Assembly: GCF_014650715.1 (NCBI RefSeq)
Contig: NZ_BMVM01000007.1
Span: 310,001 to 374,000 of the forward strand
DNA: 64,000 nucleotides
Source of the DNA: Streptomyces bluensis
GTDB lineage: Bacteria; Actinomycetota; Actinomycetes; Streptomycetales; Streptomycetaceae
Direction of reading: 5' to 3'
Numbering within the stretch: the stretch's first letter is position 1; each line of letters opens with the position of its first letter. The translations under genes and the position numbers were made by a program. This document shows positions 28,601-36,898 of this stretch, piece by piece. Under the pieces are notes generated by a model, which was not told where the DNA came from, ran no database searches, and worked only from the letters and a program-made list of their open reading frames with translations.

Positions 28601-28670
28601 TCAAACATCGGTGGCACGGACCCGCGGACCATCAAGGTGCGGTGGCAACGATCAAAGTTCGATGGCAGAG
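28600..28670 (-). repeat. Three units of the dispersed repeat
   Basis: On the plus strand the units read ATCAAACATCGGTGGCA (28600), ATCAAGGTGCGGTGGCA (28631) and ATCAAAGTTCGATGGCA (28651). They are in the opposite orientation to the copies at 26.9 kb. The last is followed by GAGGACA, and a related stretch with AAAGTTCGG and TGGCAGAGGGCA occurs at about 46822-46844. Confidence 0.6.
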
Positions 28671-28722
28671 GACAGCTCAGTCACAAGTACACACCGTCAC
28701 ACCAAACCCTAAAATCAAACAC

Positions 28723-29073
28723 GTGATCGAGGATCGTGCAGAGCCTATCGAGGCGCGTCCCTGGCGGCCGGTCGACGGCCCGGAGCCGGTCGTGTGGACC
28801 TGGCCCCGAGCTGACCGGCCCGCGCTGTGGGTATGGTCCTGCGGCACTTGGCGGTGGACGCAGGTGCGGGCGCGTCGGGACTGGCCGGATGGCCGGACTG
28901 CGTATCAGGTGGCGGTGGACCTCGACGGCTCCACATCTGTGGTGACCCGTGCGTACTGGTGGCCTCACGAAGGGTTGCGGGTGGCTCGGCCAAGTCGCTG
29001 CGAACCTTCGACCAGTCCAGCGGAGACGGTCGGGCTGGGCAAGCGCGGTATGGCCGTGACGCCTCCCACCTGA
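28723..29073 (+). CDS. Small Trp-rich hypothetical protein
   Basis: A 116-aa protein, taken from the GTG at 28723 (VIEDRAEPIEARPW). It is rich in Trp and Arg (WTWPRADRPALWVWS, GTWRWTQV, AYWWPHEGL), the kind of compact beta-rich protein seen in streptomycete plasmids and ICEs. No enzymatic motif is visible. The last 30 residues look less ordered. An in-frame start at 28642 exists but would run through the repeat-derived sequence. Confidence 0.5.
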   Translation: MIEDRAEPIEARPWRPVDGPEPVVWTWPRADRPALWVWSCGTWRWTQVRARRDWPDGRTAYQVAVDLDGSTSVVTRAYWWPHEGLRVARPSRCEPSTSPAETVGLGKRGMAVTPPT

Positions 29074-29208
29074 GTACTGAACTGAGGTTCTGTGGGTGCG
29101 GGTTGTTGCGTCTGCGGCAGATGATCTTTCGGTTGTCCTAGAGTCGGGGCGAGTTTCCCGGTGGCGTCTCGCTGCCGGGATTTCGTGTTCTATGGGCGGA
29201 GTTGGATC

Positions 29209-30549
29209 TTGCCGAAAGCGCGGCTGCTGAACCGTGAGGCTCTGGGGGCTGCCCCCCGGATTGGGTGGGCGGCTCGCGTCCGGGAAGCAGGTGCGCCGTT
29301 GGCGATCCGCGCGTATCGGCTGCACTTCACTGCCCGTCTGCTGTCGTGGACCGGCTCGGCCGTCTCTCCGATCGCCTTGGCGTTCGCCGTGCTGGACATC
29401 GGCGGGGGTACGGGCGCGCTCGGCCTGGTCCTGGCGGCGAGCGTTGTTCCTCAGGTCTTGCTGCTCCTGGTGGGAGGTGTCGTAGCTGACCGGCTGTCGC
29501 GGGCCCGGGTGATGGTGCGGTCCAACATCGTGTGTGCCGTCGCCGAGGCCCTGGCCGTGATGCTGCTGCGGTCCGGTGACGCCCGGGTGTGGCACCTGGT
29601 GCTCATGTCCGGGATCTGCGGGGCGGCGGGGGCGTTCTTCACGCCGGCCGCGGGCGGCATCGTGAAGGACGTCGTTCCGGCCGAGCTGCGGCACGCGGCG
29701 AACGCGCTCCTGAAGATCGGGCAGAACCTCGTGAAGGTCGGTGGTCCGGCCCTCGGCGGTGTCCTCGTCGCCGCGTTCGGGTCGGCCTGGGCCATCGGAT
29801 GGGACGCGGTCACGTTCGCGGTCGCCGCCGTGCTGTTTGCCCGGATCGATCTCAAGCCGGGGCCGGTGAAGGTGAAGACGGGGTTCCTGGCCGAGCTGCG
29901 GGAGGGTTGGGCCGACTTCCGGTCCCGCCGCTGGCTGTGGGTGATGGTCGTGCAAGGCGCTCTCGTCGTGCCGGTGTGGCTGGTCGGGTACCAGCTTCTC
30001 GGGCCGGTCTACGGCGCGCGGTATCTCGGCGGCGCTGGGCTGTGGGGGCTGGTCGTGTCCGCCTTCACGGGCGGGCTGGTGGCCGGGGCCGCCGTGGCGC
30101 TGATGTGGCGGCCCCGGCTGGTCGGCCGGGTGGTGTGCGCGGGAACCGGGTCCCTGGCCCTGCCGCTCGCCGCGATGGCCTGCGCCGCTCCGCTGCTCGT
30201 ACTCCTCGCGGCGACGGCGGCGGCCGGAACGGGGCTCGCGGTGAGCATGACCGTGTGGTCTGGCCTGGTGCAGGAGCGCATCCCCGCGGACCGGCTGAGC
30301 CGCGCCCTGTCGTACTCGACGCTCGGACAGCTCGCTCCCGTGCCGGTCGCGTACCTGATCGCGGGCCCGGTCTCCCGCGCCGTCGGAGTCCGCGCCACCC
30401 TCGCGGCCGGTGCCCTGGTGATCGTGCTCGCCGCGGTGCTGCCGCTGTTGGTCCGTCAGGTCCGGGCCCTGGCCATGGCGGCGGGGCAGCCCGCACACGG
30501 GCCGGTGCCGACGGATACGGCCGGGGCCACGGCGCGGGCGCCAAGGTAG
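29209..30549 (+). CDS. MFS transporter (exporter type)
   Basis: A 446-aa major facilitator with about twelve hydrophobic segments. The inter-helix loop ADRLSRARVMV after helix 2 is the MFS motif A region (D-R-x-x-R). It resembles the MFS_3/enterobactin-exporter type of actinobacterial efflux pumps. I chose the TTG at 29209 because GGAG lies eight bases upstream; the frame extends to 29161. It converges on the TfuA gene, and the two coding ends overlap by 94 bases. The position beside the RiPP genes suggests export of the product or self-protection, which is inferred. Confidence 0.83.
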   Translation: MPKARLLNREALGAAPRIGWAARVREAGAPLAIRAYRLHFTARLLSWTGSAVSPIALAFAVLDIGGGTGALGLVLAASVVPQVLLLLVGGVVADRLSRARVMVRSNIVCAVAEALAVMLLRSGDARVWHLVLMSGICGAAGAFFTPAAGGIVKDVVPAELRHAANALLKIGQNLVKVGGPALGGVLVAAFGSAWAIGWDAVTFAVAAVLFARIDLKPGPVKVKTGFLAELREGWADFRSRRWLWVMVVQGALVVPVWLVGYQLLGPVYGARYLGGAGLWGLVVSAFTGGLVAGAAVALMWRPRLVGRVVCAGTGSLALPLAAMACAAPLLVLLAATAAAGTGLAVSMTVWSGLVQERIPADRLSRALSYSTLGQLAPVPVAYLIAGPVSRAVGVRATLAAGALVIVLAAVLPLLVRQVRALAMAAGQPAHGPVPTDTAGATARAPR

Positions 30550-31847
30550 AACGCTCGGGCCACCTCGACGGCCCCGGCGAAGTCGCGGAATGCGCGGTCG
30601 CGGGCTGCCGCGTCCAGCGTCGGCCGCCCCGCGCACACCGGGAGGTTCCACCGGGTGATGAGATGCCGGCCGATGCGGTCGGGGGACAGTCGGGCGGTGG
30701 TGTGGCGGTGGTCGGCCGCCTCGACGGCCGCATTCACGGCGTACGCGGCGGCGACGGTCTCGGCCGTCCGCCGGGGGGCGTCGACCAGGTCTCCGGCCTC
30801 GGCGAGGCTGGACGGCCATACCGACCATGCACCATCCAGCCGGGCCGAGCGGACCATGATCCTGAGCAGTGCCTCGCCCGGGGGGAGGGCCCGCAGCTCG
30901 GCCGGGGCGAGCCAGTACGCGAGTTGCTGCCGGGACATGGCGGCCACGTCGACCCCCTCGGCCGCGGCGGTACACAGTGCGGCGGCCTCGGCGCCGTCCG
31001 GACCGGTGCCCCCTCCCGCGATGGCGGACAGGACGCGGGCCCGCCACCGGGCAGGGAACTGGTCGTCGTAGAGCTGCTGGTGTTGCAGCACCGCGAGGAA
31101 CGGCACGCCTCCGGGGCCGGGCCGGTGAGCCGCTGCCCAGTACCGCACGAACGACGTCCGCCACGGCTCCCCCTCCCACGCCCCGGCCTCGCGTGCCGGC
31201 GGGCCGCCCTCGGCGACCAGGACGAGCGCGCGTTCCGCGTCCTCGGCCTTCACGTCGTACGGGTTCCGGCGGCGCCAGGCGTCGACTTCGGCGAAGGCGC
31301 CCGCCACACCCTCCTCGCGGGCCCGGCGGGCGAGCGCGGCCCACGTGCGGCGGGTGTAGGGCAGCGCGCGGGCGAGACCGTCGAGCGTGTCGGCGTCGGC
31401 TGTGCTGATCTGCCCGGCCTCGGCGCACCGGACCAGGGCGGCCCGGATGTTCACCAGGGCCTCGGACAGTGGCTGTCCCTCGGGGGTGTGCAGAACGGTG
31501 ACCTCGTCGTCAGCGTCCAGCACTCCGGCCGCCAGGTCCTCGAAGATGGCGCCGACGCCGGTCATGCCGTACGGCGCGAGCTCGGCGGCCCGCAGTGCGC
31601 CCATGCTGGCCGCGCCGACCACCCGCACGCCGTCAGCCAGCAACGACAGGATCTCTTTGTGCCGGACGGGTGCGCTCTGGTGCCACAGCCCGTCAATGAT
31701 CACGACGGCGTCACCGGGCGCGGCGTCGAGCCGTACCAGGTCACCGTGCCTGACCGGCGGATGGCACACGGCACCGGGCAGAAGCTCGCGGACGCGGGAT
31801 GCCGGGACGGTCGGGCCGGAAAAGACGTGCACGGTACGAGCGTTCAC
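30456..31847 (-). CDS. TfuA-domain protein (YcaO partner)
   Basis: A 463-aa protein. The N-terminal 220 residues match the TfuA core (VHVFSGPTVPASRV, DAVVIIDGLWHQSAPVRHKEIL, GVRVVGAASMGALRAAEL, GMTGVGAIFEDLA). TfuA proteins accompany YcaO enzymes and in several RiPP pathways are needed for thioamide formation, apparently by helping sulfur delivery. The remaining 240 residues are helical and specific to this subgroup. The start is GTG at 31847, overlapping the YcaO stop as GTGA, so the two are coupled. Its 3' end runs 94 bases into the convergent MFS gene. Confidence 0.85.
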   Translation of the reverse strand: MNARTVHVFSGPTVPASRVRELLPGAVCHPPVRHGDLVRLDAAPGDAVVIIDGLWHQSAPVRHKEILSLLADGVRVVGAASMGALRAAELAPYGMTGVGAIFEDLAAGVLDADDEVTVLHTPEGQPLSEALVNIRAALVRCAEAGQISTADADTLDGLARALPYTRRTWAALARRAREEGVAGAFAEVDAWRRRNPYDVKAEDAERALVLVAEGGPPAREAGAWEGEPWRTSFVRYWAAAHRPGPGGVPFLAVLQHQQLYDDQFPARWRARVLSAIAGGGTGPDGAEAAALCTAAAEGVDVAAMSRQQLAYWLAPAELRALPPGEALLRIMVRSARLDGAWSVWPSSLAEAGDLVDAPRRTAETVAAAYAVNAAVEAADHRHTTARLSPDRIGRHLITRWNLPVCAGRPTLDAAARDRAFRDFAGAVEVARAFYLGARAVAPAVSVGTGPCAGCPAAMARART

Positions 31848-33016
31848 GCGGCGGCCTCCTGACGCGGGCGGGGGATGACGTGCCGGGAGTCGTACCGCAG
31901 ATGCGGGGCAACCACCTTGACCACCGAGAACACCCCGGTCTCGTTCGGGCCGTGTGTCAGGTCGACGACCAGGGGGGCGGCGCCGGTCACGCCCGCGATA
32001 CGGGCGGCCAGGTGCCCGGCCTCGCGCTCGTCGGTGGTGAAGCCGAGGGTGTACCCGGCGGTGAGCCGTGCCCAGTCGGCGCCCGGGTCGCCCGCCGTGC
32101 CGGGGCCGCGGTGCCCTGCCTCCTGGTAGGTGGCCGGGTGGATGTCCTCGCGGCTGCCGGTCATCGCGGTGAGCCGGGACTGTGCGGCCTCGGTGATCGC
32201 CCGCGACAGGGCAACGTGCGCATCGAGGTGGGCGCCGGCCCCGGAGACCAACAGGGCGGGCTGGTCCTCGCGCCACAGATACGCGGCCATCACCGGAACC
32301 CCGAAGCGGCTCGGCAGGTGCCACAACTCCAGCCACGCGCGGGCGGCGTGGACGCGCTCGATCAGGGCGGCGCAGTGCGGATCGGTCACGGTGCCCGGGT
32401 CGATACGCACGGGGCGGCCCTCGGGTGCGGGGCTGGTCAGGTCGCTGACCGCGTCCCGCTCGATCACCTCGTACAGGGCGTGAGTGACGGCCTCGGCCGT
32501 CGTGTTGCCCGAGGCGAGTCCGTTCGTCGACGCGCTCGGCAGGTGCAGCCGCCACCGGCCGTGAACCTCCCGGCCGAGCCGCACACACGCGGACGGCACC
32601 GGCACGGGGGTACCGTCGACCGCCGAGCGGGCGGTGATCCAGTCCAGCACCGTGCGGGAGGTCAGCATCGAGCCGGGGTGTGCTTCCAGCGCGGTCACCG
32701 GATACGGCAGGCGCAGGGCCTCGGCCGGGGCCCGCTCGATGGTCGCGGGTACGGCCCGCTCGCCGTGCCACGCCTCGACGGCCTCCAGCGCACCGGACAC
32801 GCGGGCGGCGTCCAGCGTCGCGCCCTTGCCCTGCGCGGCGCTGAGTGTGCGAGCCAGGGGCCGTACGGCCATCGTGACGGGGATACCGATGTCGTCCAGC
32901 CCGGTCACGTCGGCAACGCGGGTGACGCCGTACGTGCTCAGCACCGGCCGGATCGCGGCCCACGTCTCGCCGGGGTGGCGGGTGCGGTGGGTGCCGTCGA
33001 AGAACGCTTTTCGCAT
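31844..33016 (-). CDS. YcaO-family cyclodehydratase/thioamide synthase
   Basis: A 390-aa YcaO protein. The ATP-binding signatures are present in outline: SGALEAVEAWHGE, SNGLASGNTTAEAVTHALYEVIERDA, and RAITEAAQSRLTAMTGSRED near residue 275. YcaO enzymes activate peptide backbone amides with ATP to make azolines, thioamides or amidines. With a TfuA partner, thioamidation is the likeliest chemistry. There is no fused RRE/E1-like domain. The C-terminus RPRQEAAA ends the chain with a Pro-x-Arg-x-x pattern rather than the PxPxP of azoline-forming TOMM enzymes. ATG at 33016 follows GGAGAGG. It lies 88 bases after the precursor gene. Confidence 0.9.
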   Translation of the reverse strand: MRKAFFDGTHRTRHPGETWAAIRPVLSTYGVTRVADVTGLDDIGIPVTMAVRPLARTLSAAQGKGATLDAARVSGALEAVEAWHGERAVPATIERAPAEALRLPYPVTALEAHPGSMLTSRTVLDWITARSAVDGTPVPVPSACVRLGREVHGRWRLHLPSASTNGLASGNTTAEAVTHALYEVIERDAVSDLTSPAPEGRPVRIDPGTVTDPHCAALIERVHAARAWLELWHLPSRFGVPVMAAYLWREDQPALLVSGAGAHLDAHVALSRAITEAAQSRLTAMTGSREDIHPATYQEAGHRGPGTAGDPGADWARLTAGYTLGFTTDEREAGHLAARIAGVTGAAPLVVDLTHGPNETGVFSVVKVVAPHLRYDSRHVIPRPRQEAAA

Positions 33017-33104
33017 GACGCCTCTCCTTTCGGGGACGACGAGGCCCGGCCGCCGGACACGGGGAGGTGCCCGACGGCCGGGCCGGTCAGCTACCGGCTA
33101 CCGG

Positions 33105-33269
33105 TCAGACGGTCGGCAGGGGGTAGGTGTGGGTGTCGGGGAACGCTGAGTCGGGCACGGCCGGGTCGCCGCCGGAGTTCTGCGGCATCTCGCCGCCGGC
33201 GTGCAGATCGGAGATGAACTCGGCCGGGTCCACCGCCTCTACGGCGGCGGTCGTGACGATCTCGCGCAT
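33105..33269 (-). CDS. RiPP precursor peptide candidate (54 aa, no Cys)
   Basis: A short gene with an excellent ribosome site (GAGGAGG) before the ATG at 33269. The leader-like part is MREIVTTAAVEAVDPAEFIS followed by DLHAGGEM. The C-terminal part, about residues 29-54, is Pro/Asp/Thr-rich and ends in AFPDTHTYPLPTV. No Cys is present, so thiazole formation is excluded for this peptide; Ser/Thr azolines or backbone thioamides remain possible. It lies between a 2OG-oxygenase-like gene and YcaO on the same strand, which is the expected place for the substrate. No product like this is known to me. Confidence 0.75.
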   Translation of the reverse strand: MREIVTTAAVEAVDPAEFISDLHAGGEMPQNSGGDPAVPDSAFPDTHTYPLPTV

Positions 33270-33302
33270 GGGTTCCTCCTCGGAACTCGTAGCGGGTTGC
33301 TG

Positions 33303-33923
33303 CTACACCGACAGATCGGTGAAGCAGACGGTTACCAGTACCTCGCGCGACTCACTGTCGAGCGGGGCACGCCAATGGGGAATCCGGGACCCGTCGAACC
33401 CGGTCAGGGCCCGGTACTGGATGGGGAAGGCGTCGCCGTCCGGGTACGGCGTCTCTGCGAGCCGGCCGACGACTTCCGCAGTCGTCAGCCATCGCAGGTT
33501 CGGCAGCCACCCCATCGCGCCCAGGCCGGACGTCAGGGCGGCGCTGAACGTGATCTCGAACTTCCCGTCGTCACGGTGAACGTGCATGTAGTCGGTGGGC
33601 TGGTAGTACTTGAAGCCGAAGCGGATCGCCGTCATGGTCGGGGCGCCAGTCGCCTCGGCCGCCACGTCCGCCAGGGCCTTGGACTGGGCCAGGGCACGCA
33701 GTGCGGCGCCGCCGGGATGGACTGTGCAGCGCTGCGGGGACGTGATCGACCCGTCCCGCATCGCCAGTAGTCCGGGCCGCTGGTTGTGCCGCACGACCGC
33801 GAACGGCTCCAGCCGCTCGGCCTCCTCGGCGAGCTCCTCCCACAGGCCCGCCTCGACCGCATCGGCCGGCACGTCCGCGCGGCCCTCCGCAAGCCACGTC
33901 TGACGCAGCGTCCCGGCGCTCAT
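33303..33923 (-). CDS. 2OG-Fe(II) oxygenase-like protein B
   Basis: A 206-aa protein with a double-stranded beta-helix pattern. The H-x-D pair is visible in MHVHRDDGKFEITFSAALT and a distal His in SRIPHWRAPL. An Arg that could bind 2-oxoglutarate follows within about ten residues (SESREVLVTVCF). It is paralogous to the adjacent protein A: both have GFxY-like strands, MGW(L/A)P, and a final VxxxF(T/M)DL. The ATG at 33923 overlaps the stop of gene A as TGATG. The likely role is hydroxylation or desaturation of the RiPP core. Confidence 0.75.
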   Translation of the reverse strand: MSAGTLRQTWLAEGRADVPADAVEAGLWEELAEEAERLEPFAVVRHNQRPGLLAMRDGSITSPQRCTVHPGGAALRALAQSKALADVAAEATGAPTMTAIRFGFKYYQPTDYMHVHRDDGKFEITFSAALTSGLGAMGWLPNLRWLTTAEVVGRLAETPYPDGDAFPIQYRALTGFDGSRIPHWRAPLDSESREVLVTVCFTDLSV

Positions 33924-34561
33924 CACAGGTCCATGAACGACATCGTCACCAGCAGACCGGCCGCCACCGTGAGCCGGGGCCGCCAGTGCGCGAAGTGATA
34001 TCCGGCGAACGCCCGCACGCTGCCGTCGTTGTAGGGGTGCTCCAGCGTCGTGAACGGCTCCCCCTCAGGGAAGATGCCGAACTCGGCGACGACGTCCGCA
34101 AGTTGGCGGCCGTCCGGGTGGCGCAGGTGCGGCGCCCACCCCATCGGCGGCAGGTCCGGTGTCAGCGCGATACCGACCGTGACCGTGCTCTTCGACGAGT
34201 CGGTGTGGAGCCCCTGAAAGTCGCCCTGCCGGTAGAGCACGACGGCCCCTCCGCGCGGGATCAACCGCGGAATCCCGGTTGCCTCCCGCAGTGCCTTCAA
34301 CAGCTCCTTGTCGTACGCGAGCTGTTCGAGCACGGGGCCCGGCGGGATGAAACCGCAGTGAACCGGGGTGGCGAAACTGCCGTCGCGGTGGGCGGCGGTG
34401 TGGTCGTGCACGTGCGGCGTGACCAGGTCGAGCCGCTCCGTCGCCTCCTCCTCCAGCGCCTTCCACCGGTCCGGCGGCAGCACATCGGGCAGTACGACCG
34501 TGCCCGTCTCCTCCCACGCGGTGCGGGCCGGAAGCCGGTCCGCGAGTGCGCTCGTGTCCAT
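33923..34561 (-). CDS. 2OG-Fe(II) oxygenase-like protein A
   Basis: A 212-aa protein, the first gene of the minus-strand RiPP arm. The putative H-x-D is in FQGLHTDSSKSTVTVGIAL and the distal His in GYHFAHWRPRLTV. It shares layout with protein B (MGWAPHLRH, MSFMDL). Both together suggest duplicated oxygenases acting at different residues or a heterodimer. The ATG at 34561 follows GGAGAGGG at good spacing. The divergent regulator begins 161 bases away. Confidence 0.75.
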   Translation of the reverse strand: MDTSALADRLPARTAWEETGTVVLPDVLPPDRWKALEEEATERLDLVTPHVHDHTAAHRDGSFATPVHCGFIPPGPVLEQLAYDKELLKALREATGIPRLIPRGGAVVLYRQGDFQGLHTDSSKSTVTVGIALTPDLPPMGWAPHLRHPDGRQLADVVAEFGIFPEGEPFTTLEHPYNDGSVRAFAGYHFAHWRPRLTVAAGLLVTMSFMDL

Positions 34562-34722
34562 GATCCCTCTCCGGGTCTCGGCGGTCTGCGGACACCGCCC
34601 GGCGCCATGGTTCCCGGCACTGCGGGCGGCTCACGGGGAGTCAACAACCGGGCGCAACAGGCTTCCAGGGCCCGCCCCAGGGCTAGGGTTGAAATCCTTG
34701 AATTTCCGGGGGAAGGGACGTC
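34562..34722. promoter_or_regulatory. Divergent promoter region of RiPP arm and TPR regulator
   Basis: These 161 bases separate the start of the oxygenase-YcaO-TfuA operon (minus) from the TPR protein (plus). GGGGGAAGGGACGTC directly precedes the regulator ATG and acts as its ribosome site. I see no confident -35/-10 pair; the presence of promoters is inferred from gene orientation. Confidence 0.5.
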
Positions 34723-36063
34723 ATGCCCGACCACGTACGGAACATCGCTCTCTTGTGCCTCATCAGTGAAACCGGCTGGATGAACGCGAAGTTCGCCCGC
34801 GCGGTCAACGCCGTGGGAACTGAGATGCGGCTTGGCCTCCGGTATGACGCCACGGCGGTATGGCACTGGCTGCGCGGCACCGTCCCCAGGCCACCGGCAC
34901 AGGCGGCGATCCTCGAATGCTTAAGCAGGCGGCTGGGCCGGACCATCACCAGCTCAGCCGCCGGATTCGGAGCCGACGCCCCCACGCCCGAGGCGCCCGA
35001 CACCGTGGCCGCCCTCATCGACCTGTGGAGCGTAGATATGGACCCCTCCCGCCGGACGGTGCTCGGTGCCGTCGGGCTCTACTCGGTCACCCTCGCCGTC
35101 CCCGAATGGCCGGACGTCGTCGACCGCGCCCGGCACGTCAAAACCACCCCCGGAACGCGGATCGGCGCAAACGACGTAGCCACCGTCACCGCCATGTCCG
35201 CCCAACTGTCCAGCCTCGACGACGAGTTCGGCGGCAGGGTCGTCCGCCCCCTCGCCTCCGCCTTCCTCGGTAACACCGTGGCCGACTTCCTCAAGTGCAA
35301 CGCCTCCGAGAAGACACAGAAGGCCATGTTCTCGGCCGCCGCAGACCTCGCCTACCTCACGGGCTGGATGGCCATGGACGCCAATCAGAACGGCCTCGCC
35401 CAGCAGTACTACCAACTCGCCCTACGCCTCGCCGGGCAAGCCGGGGACCACCTCACCTACTGCACCGCCCTGCGCGGCATGAGCGTGCAGGCCGTCGGCC
35501 TCGGCCACGGAAGGATCGCGCTCCAGTACGCCGATTCCGCCGCAGCCGCAGCCCCGGCGGCCGGCCCCCGCATGAGGGCCTTCCTGGTCGGCCAACAGGC
35601 ACACGCCTCGGCGGCCGTCGGCGACCGCAACGCGGCCAAACGACAGCTCAAAGAAGCAGAAACGGCACTCGAAAAGGCGACGTCACGCACCGGGACCGTC
35701 GCCGGATACCACCCGGCCGCACTCCACTACCACACCAGCCACGTCCGGTATGAGCTCGGCGACCTCGGCGGCTCAATCGCCGCAATGGAGGAGTCGAACA
35801 GGTACCGGCCCCAAACCGAGAGGCGGGCACGGGCCCGCTCGACAGCCCTCCTCGCTGAGCGACAGTTCGAGTACGGCCACCTCGAAGCGGCGTGCGCAAC
35901 ATGGGGCGCGTTCCTCGACGACTACCCGCATGTCAGTTCAGCGCGCTGTGACGACCACTTCGCCACCCTGAGGCGCTCAGTCCAGCAGCACCGAGGAAAC
36001 AAGATCGCTCAGGCGCTCGGCGAAAGGGCCCGCACGCTCAGCACCCCGGTACGGAAGACGTGA
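34723..36063 (+). CDS. TPR-containing regulator (NsdA/XRE-related type)
   Basis: A 446-aa protein. The first 80 residues resemble a divergent helix-turn-helix (WMNAKFARAVNAVG, ATAVWHWLRGTVPRPP), and the rest is made of helical repeats of TPR type (YYQLALRLAGQAGDHLTYCTAL, AVGDRNAAKRQLKEAETAL, YELGDLGGSIAAMEES). Streptomycetes have many such proteins; NsdA-like members repress secondary metabolism. Divergent orientation to the YcaO operon suggests pathway-specific control. The start ATG is preceded by GGAAGG. Confidence 0.78.
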   Translation: MPDHVRNIALLCLISETGWMNAKFARAVNAVGTEMRLGLRYDATAVWHWLRGTVPRPPAQAAILECLSRRLGRTITSSAAGFGADAPTPEAPDTVAALIDLWSVDMDPSRRTVLGAVGLYSVTLAVPEWPDVVDRARHVKTTPGTRIGANDVATVTAMSAQLSSLDDEFGGRVVRPLASAFLGNTVADFLKCNASEKTQKAMFSAAADLAYLTGWMAMDANQNGLAQQYYQLALRLAGQAGDHLTYCTALRGMSVQAVGLGHGRIALQYADSAAAAAPAAGPRMRAFLVGQQAHASAAVGDRNAAKRQLKEAETALEKATSRTGTVAGYHPAALHYHTSHVRYELGDLGGSIAAMEESNRYRPQTERRARARSTALLAERQFEYGHLEAACATWGAFLDDYPHVSSARCDDHFATLRRSVQQHRGNKIAQALGERARTLSTPVRKT

Positions 36064-36240
36064 CGCACCTGCACTACTTGGGTCCCACACCCGAAGGGGA
36101 TGGGTGACGGTGCGGGTGATCCGCTCGTCCTTCTCGCCCTGGTGGCGGGAGTGTTCGGCGTCGGCGGCGGCCTGGGCGGTGCGGTCGGCGCGGCGCTGTT
36201 CCTTCCGCCACGCAGCGCGTCGAGGCACTACGGTGCTGCC

Positions 36241-36540
36241 GTGACCGACAGCACCACCGCGCCCGTCCGCGACGGACTGCCCACGTCCGACGAACTGATC
36301 CAAGCCATCGCGCTGATGCAGATCCCCCTCGACCACGAGGCGATCGGCCTCGACAAGATGACCGAGGACCGCCGCCAGGCCGTCCTCCTCGGCATCCTGA
36401 ACGCGTGGACACAGGCGTACGTGTCCAGCGCCGCCGCGCTGGGCACGACCCCGCTGCGGGTCGAGGAGTACTACATGCTCGTCTCGTCCGCCCAGGCCGA
36501 AGTGTCCAAGTGCCCTCGGCGCCGGAGATGTCCGTGCTGA
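36241..36540 (+). CDS. Small helical hypothetical protein 1
   Basis: A 99-aa acidic, helical protein starting at GTG 36241 (VTDSTTAPVRDGLPTSDELI). The frame is open from an ATG at 36100, which would add a hydrophobic segment (LLALVAGVFGVGGGLGGAV) that could be a membrane helix. I cannot decide between the starts. It overlaps the next gene by 13 bases in another frame. Unknown function. Confidence 0.5.
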   Translation: MTDSTTAPVRDGLPTSDELIQAIALMQIPLDHEAIGLDKMTEDRRQAVLLGILNAWTQAYVSSAAALGTTPLRVEEYYMLVSSAQAEVSKCPRRRRCPC

Positions 36541-36833
36541 TCGACGCCAACATGGTGATCGAGCGCATGCGATGGACCGAGGCGCACATGGCCGAGATGG
36601 ACGGGCACACCGGGCGCACGGTGGCCGCCCCCATGCGCGGGATCATGCAGTCGATGATCAAGCTGATGGAGATCTGGCGTGACTCCATGGCCGACGACTC
36701 CCGGCGCCTCGGCGACAGCGACGTGCACCTCGTCGAGCCCGGAGACACCCACCACCACATTCGGGAAATGGCCGAGCGCGTGATCGATCTGCAGACACTG
36801 CTGTGCGGATCGCCCGAAGACACACGCGACTGA
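36528..36833 (+). CDS. Small helical hypothetical protein 2
   Basis: A 101-aa protein from the ATG at 36528 (MSVLIDANMVIERMRWTEAH), with CGGAG just before it. It is helical and Met/Glu-rich; HLVEPGDTHHHIREMAERV is a notable His run. It is translationally coupled to small protein 1, so the two probably act together. Nothing recognisable in fold or motif. Confidence 0.5.
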   Translation: MSVLIDANMVIERMRWTEAHMAEMDGHTGRTVAAPMRGIMQSMIKLMEIWRDSMADDSRRLGDSDVHLVEPGDTHHHIREMAERVIDLQTLLCGSPEDTRD

Positions 36834-36898
36834 CTGCTGAGAACGCCGACGGTCCGGGGCCTTCGCCGTCGTAGCCACCGGGTAACGCCGATCTGATG

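Noticed and set aside
28681..31428. 915-residue minus-strand frame
   Set aside because: It crosses a real MFS gene and intergenic repeats and is dominated by Arg/Gly/Pro repeats.
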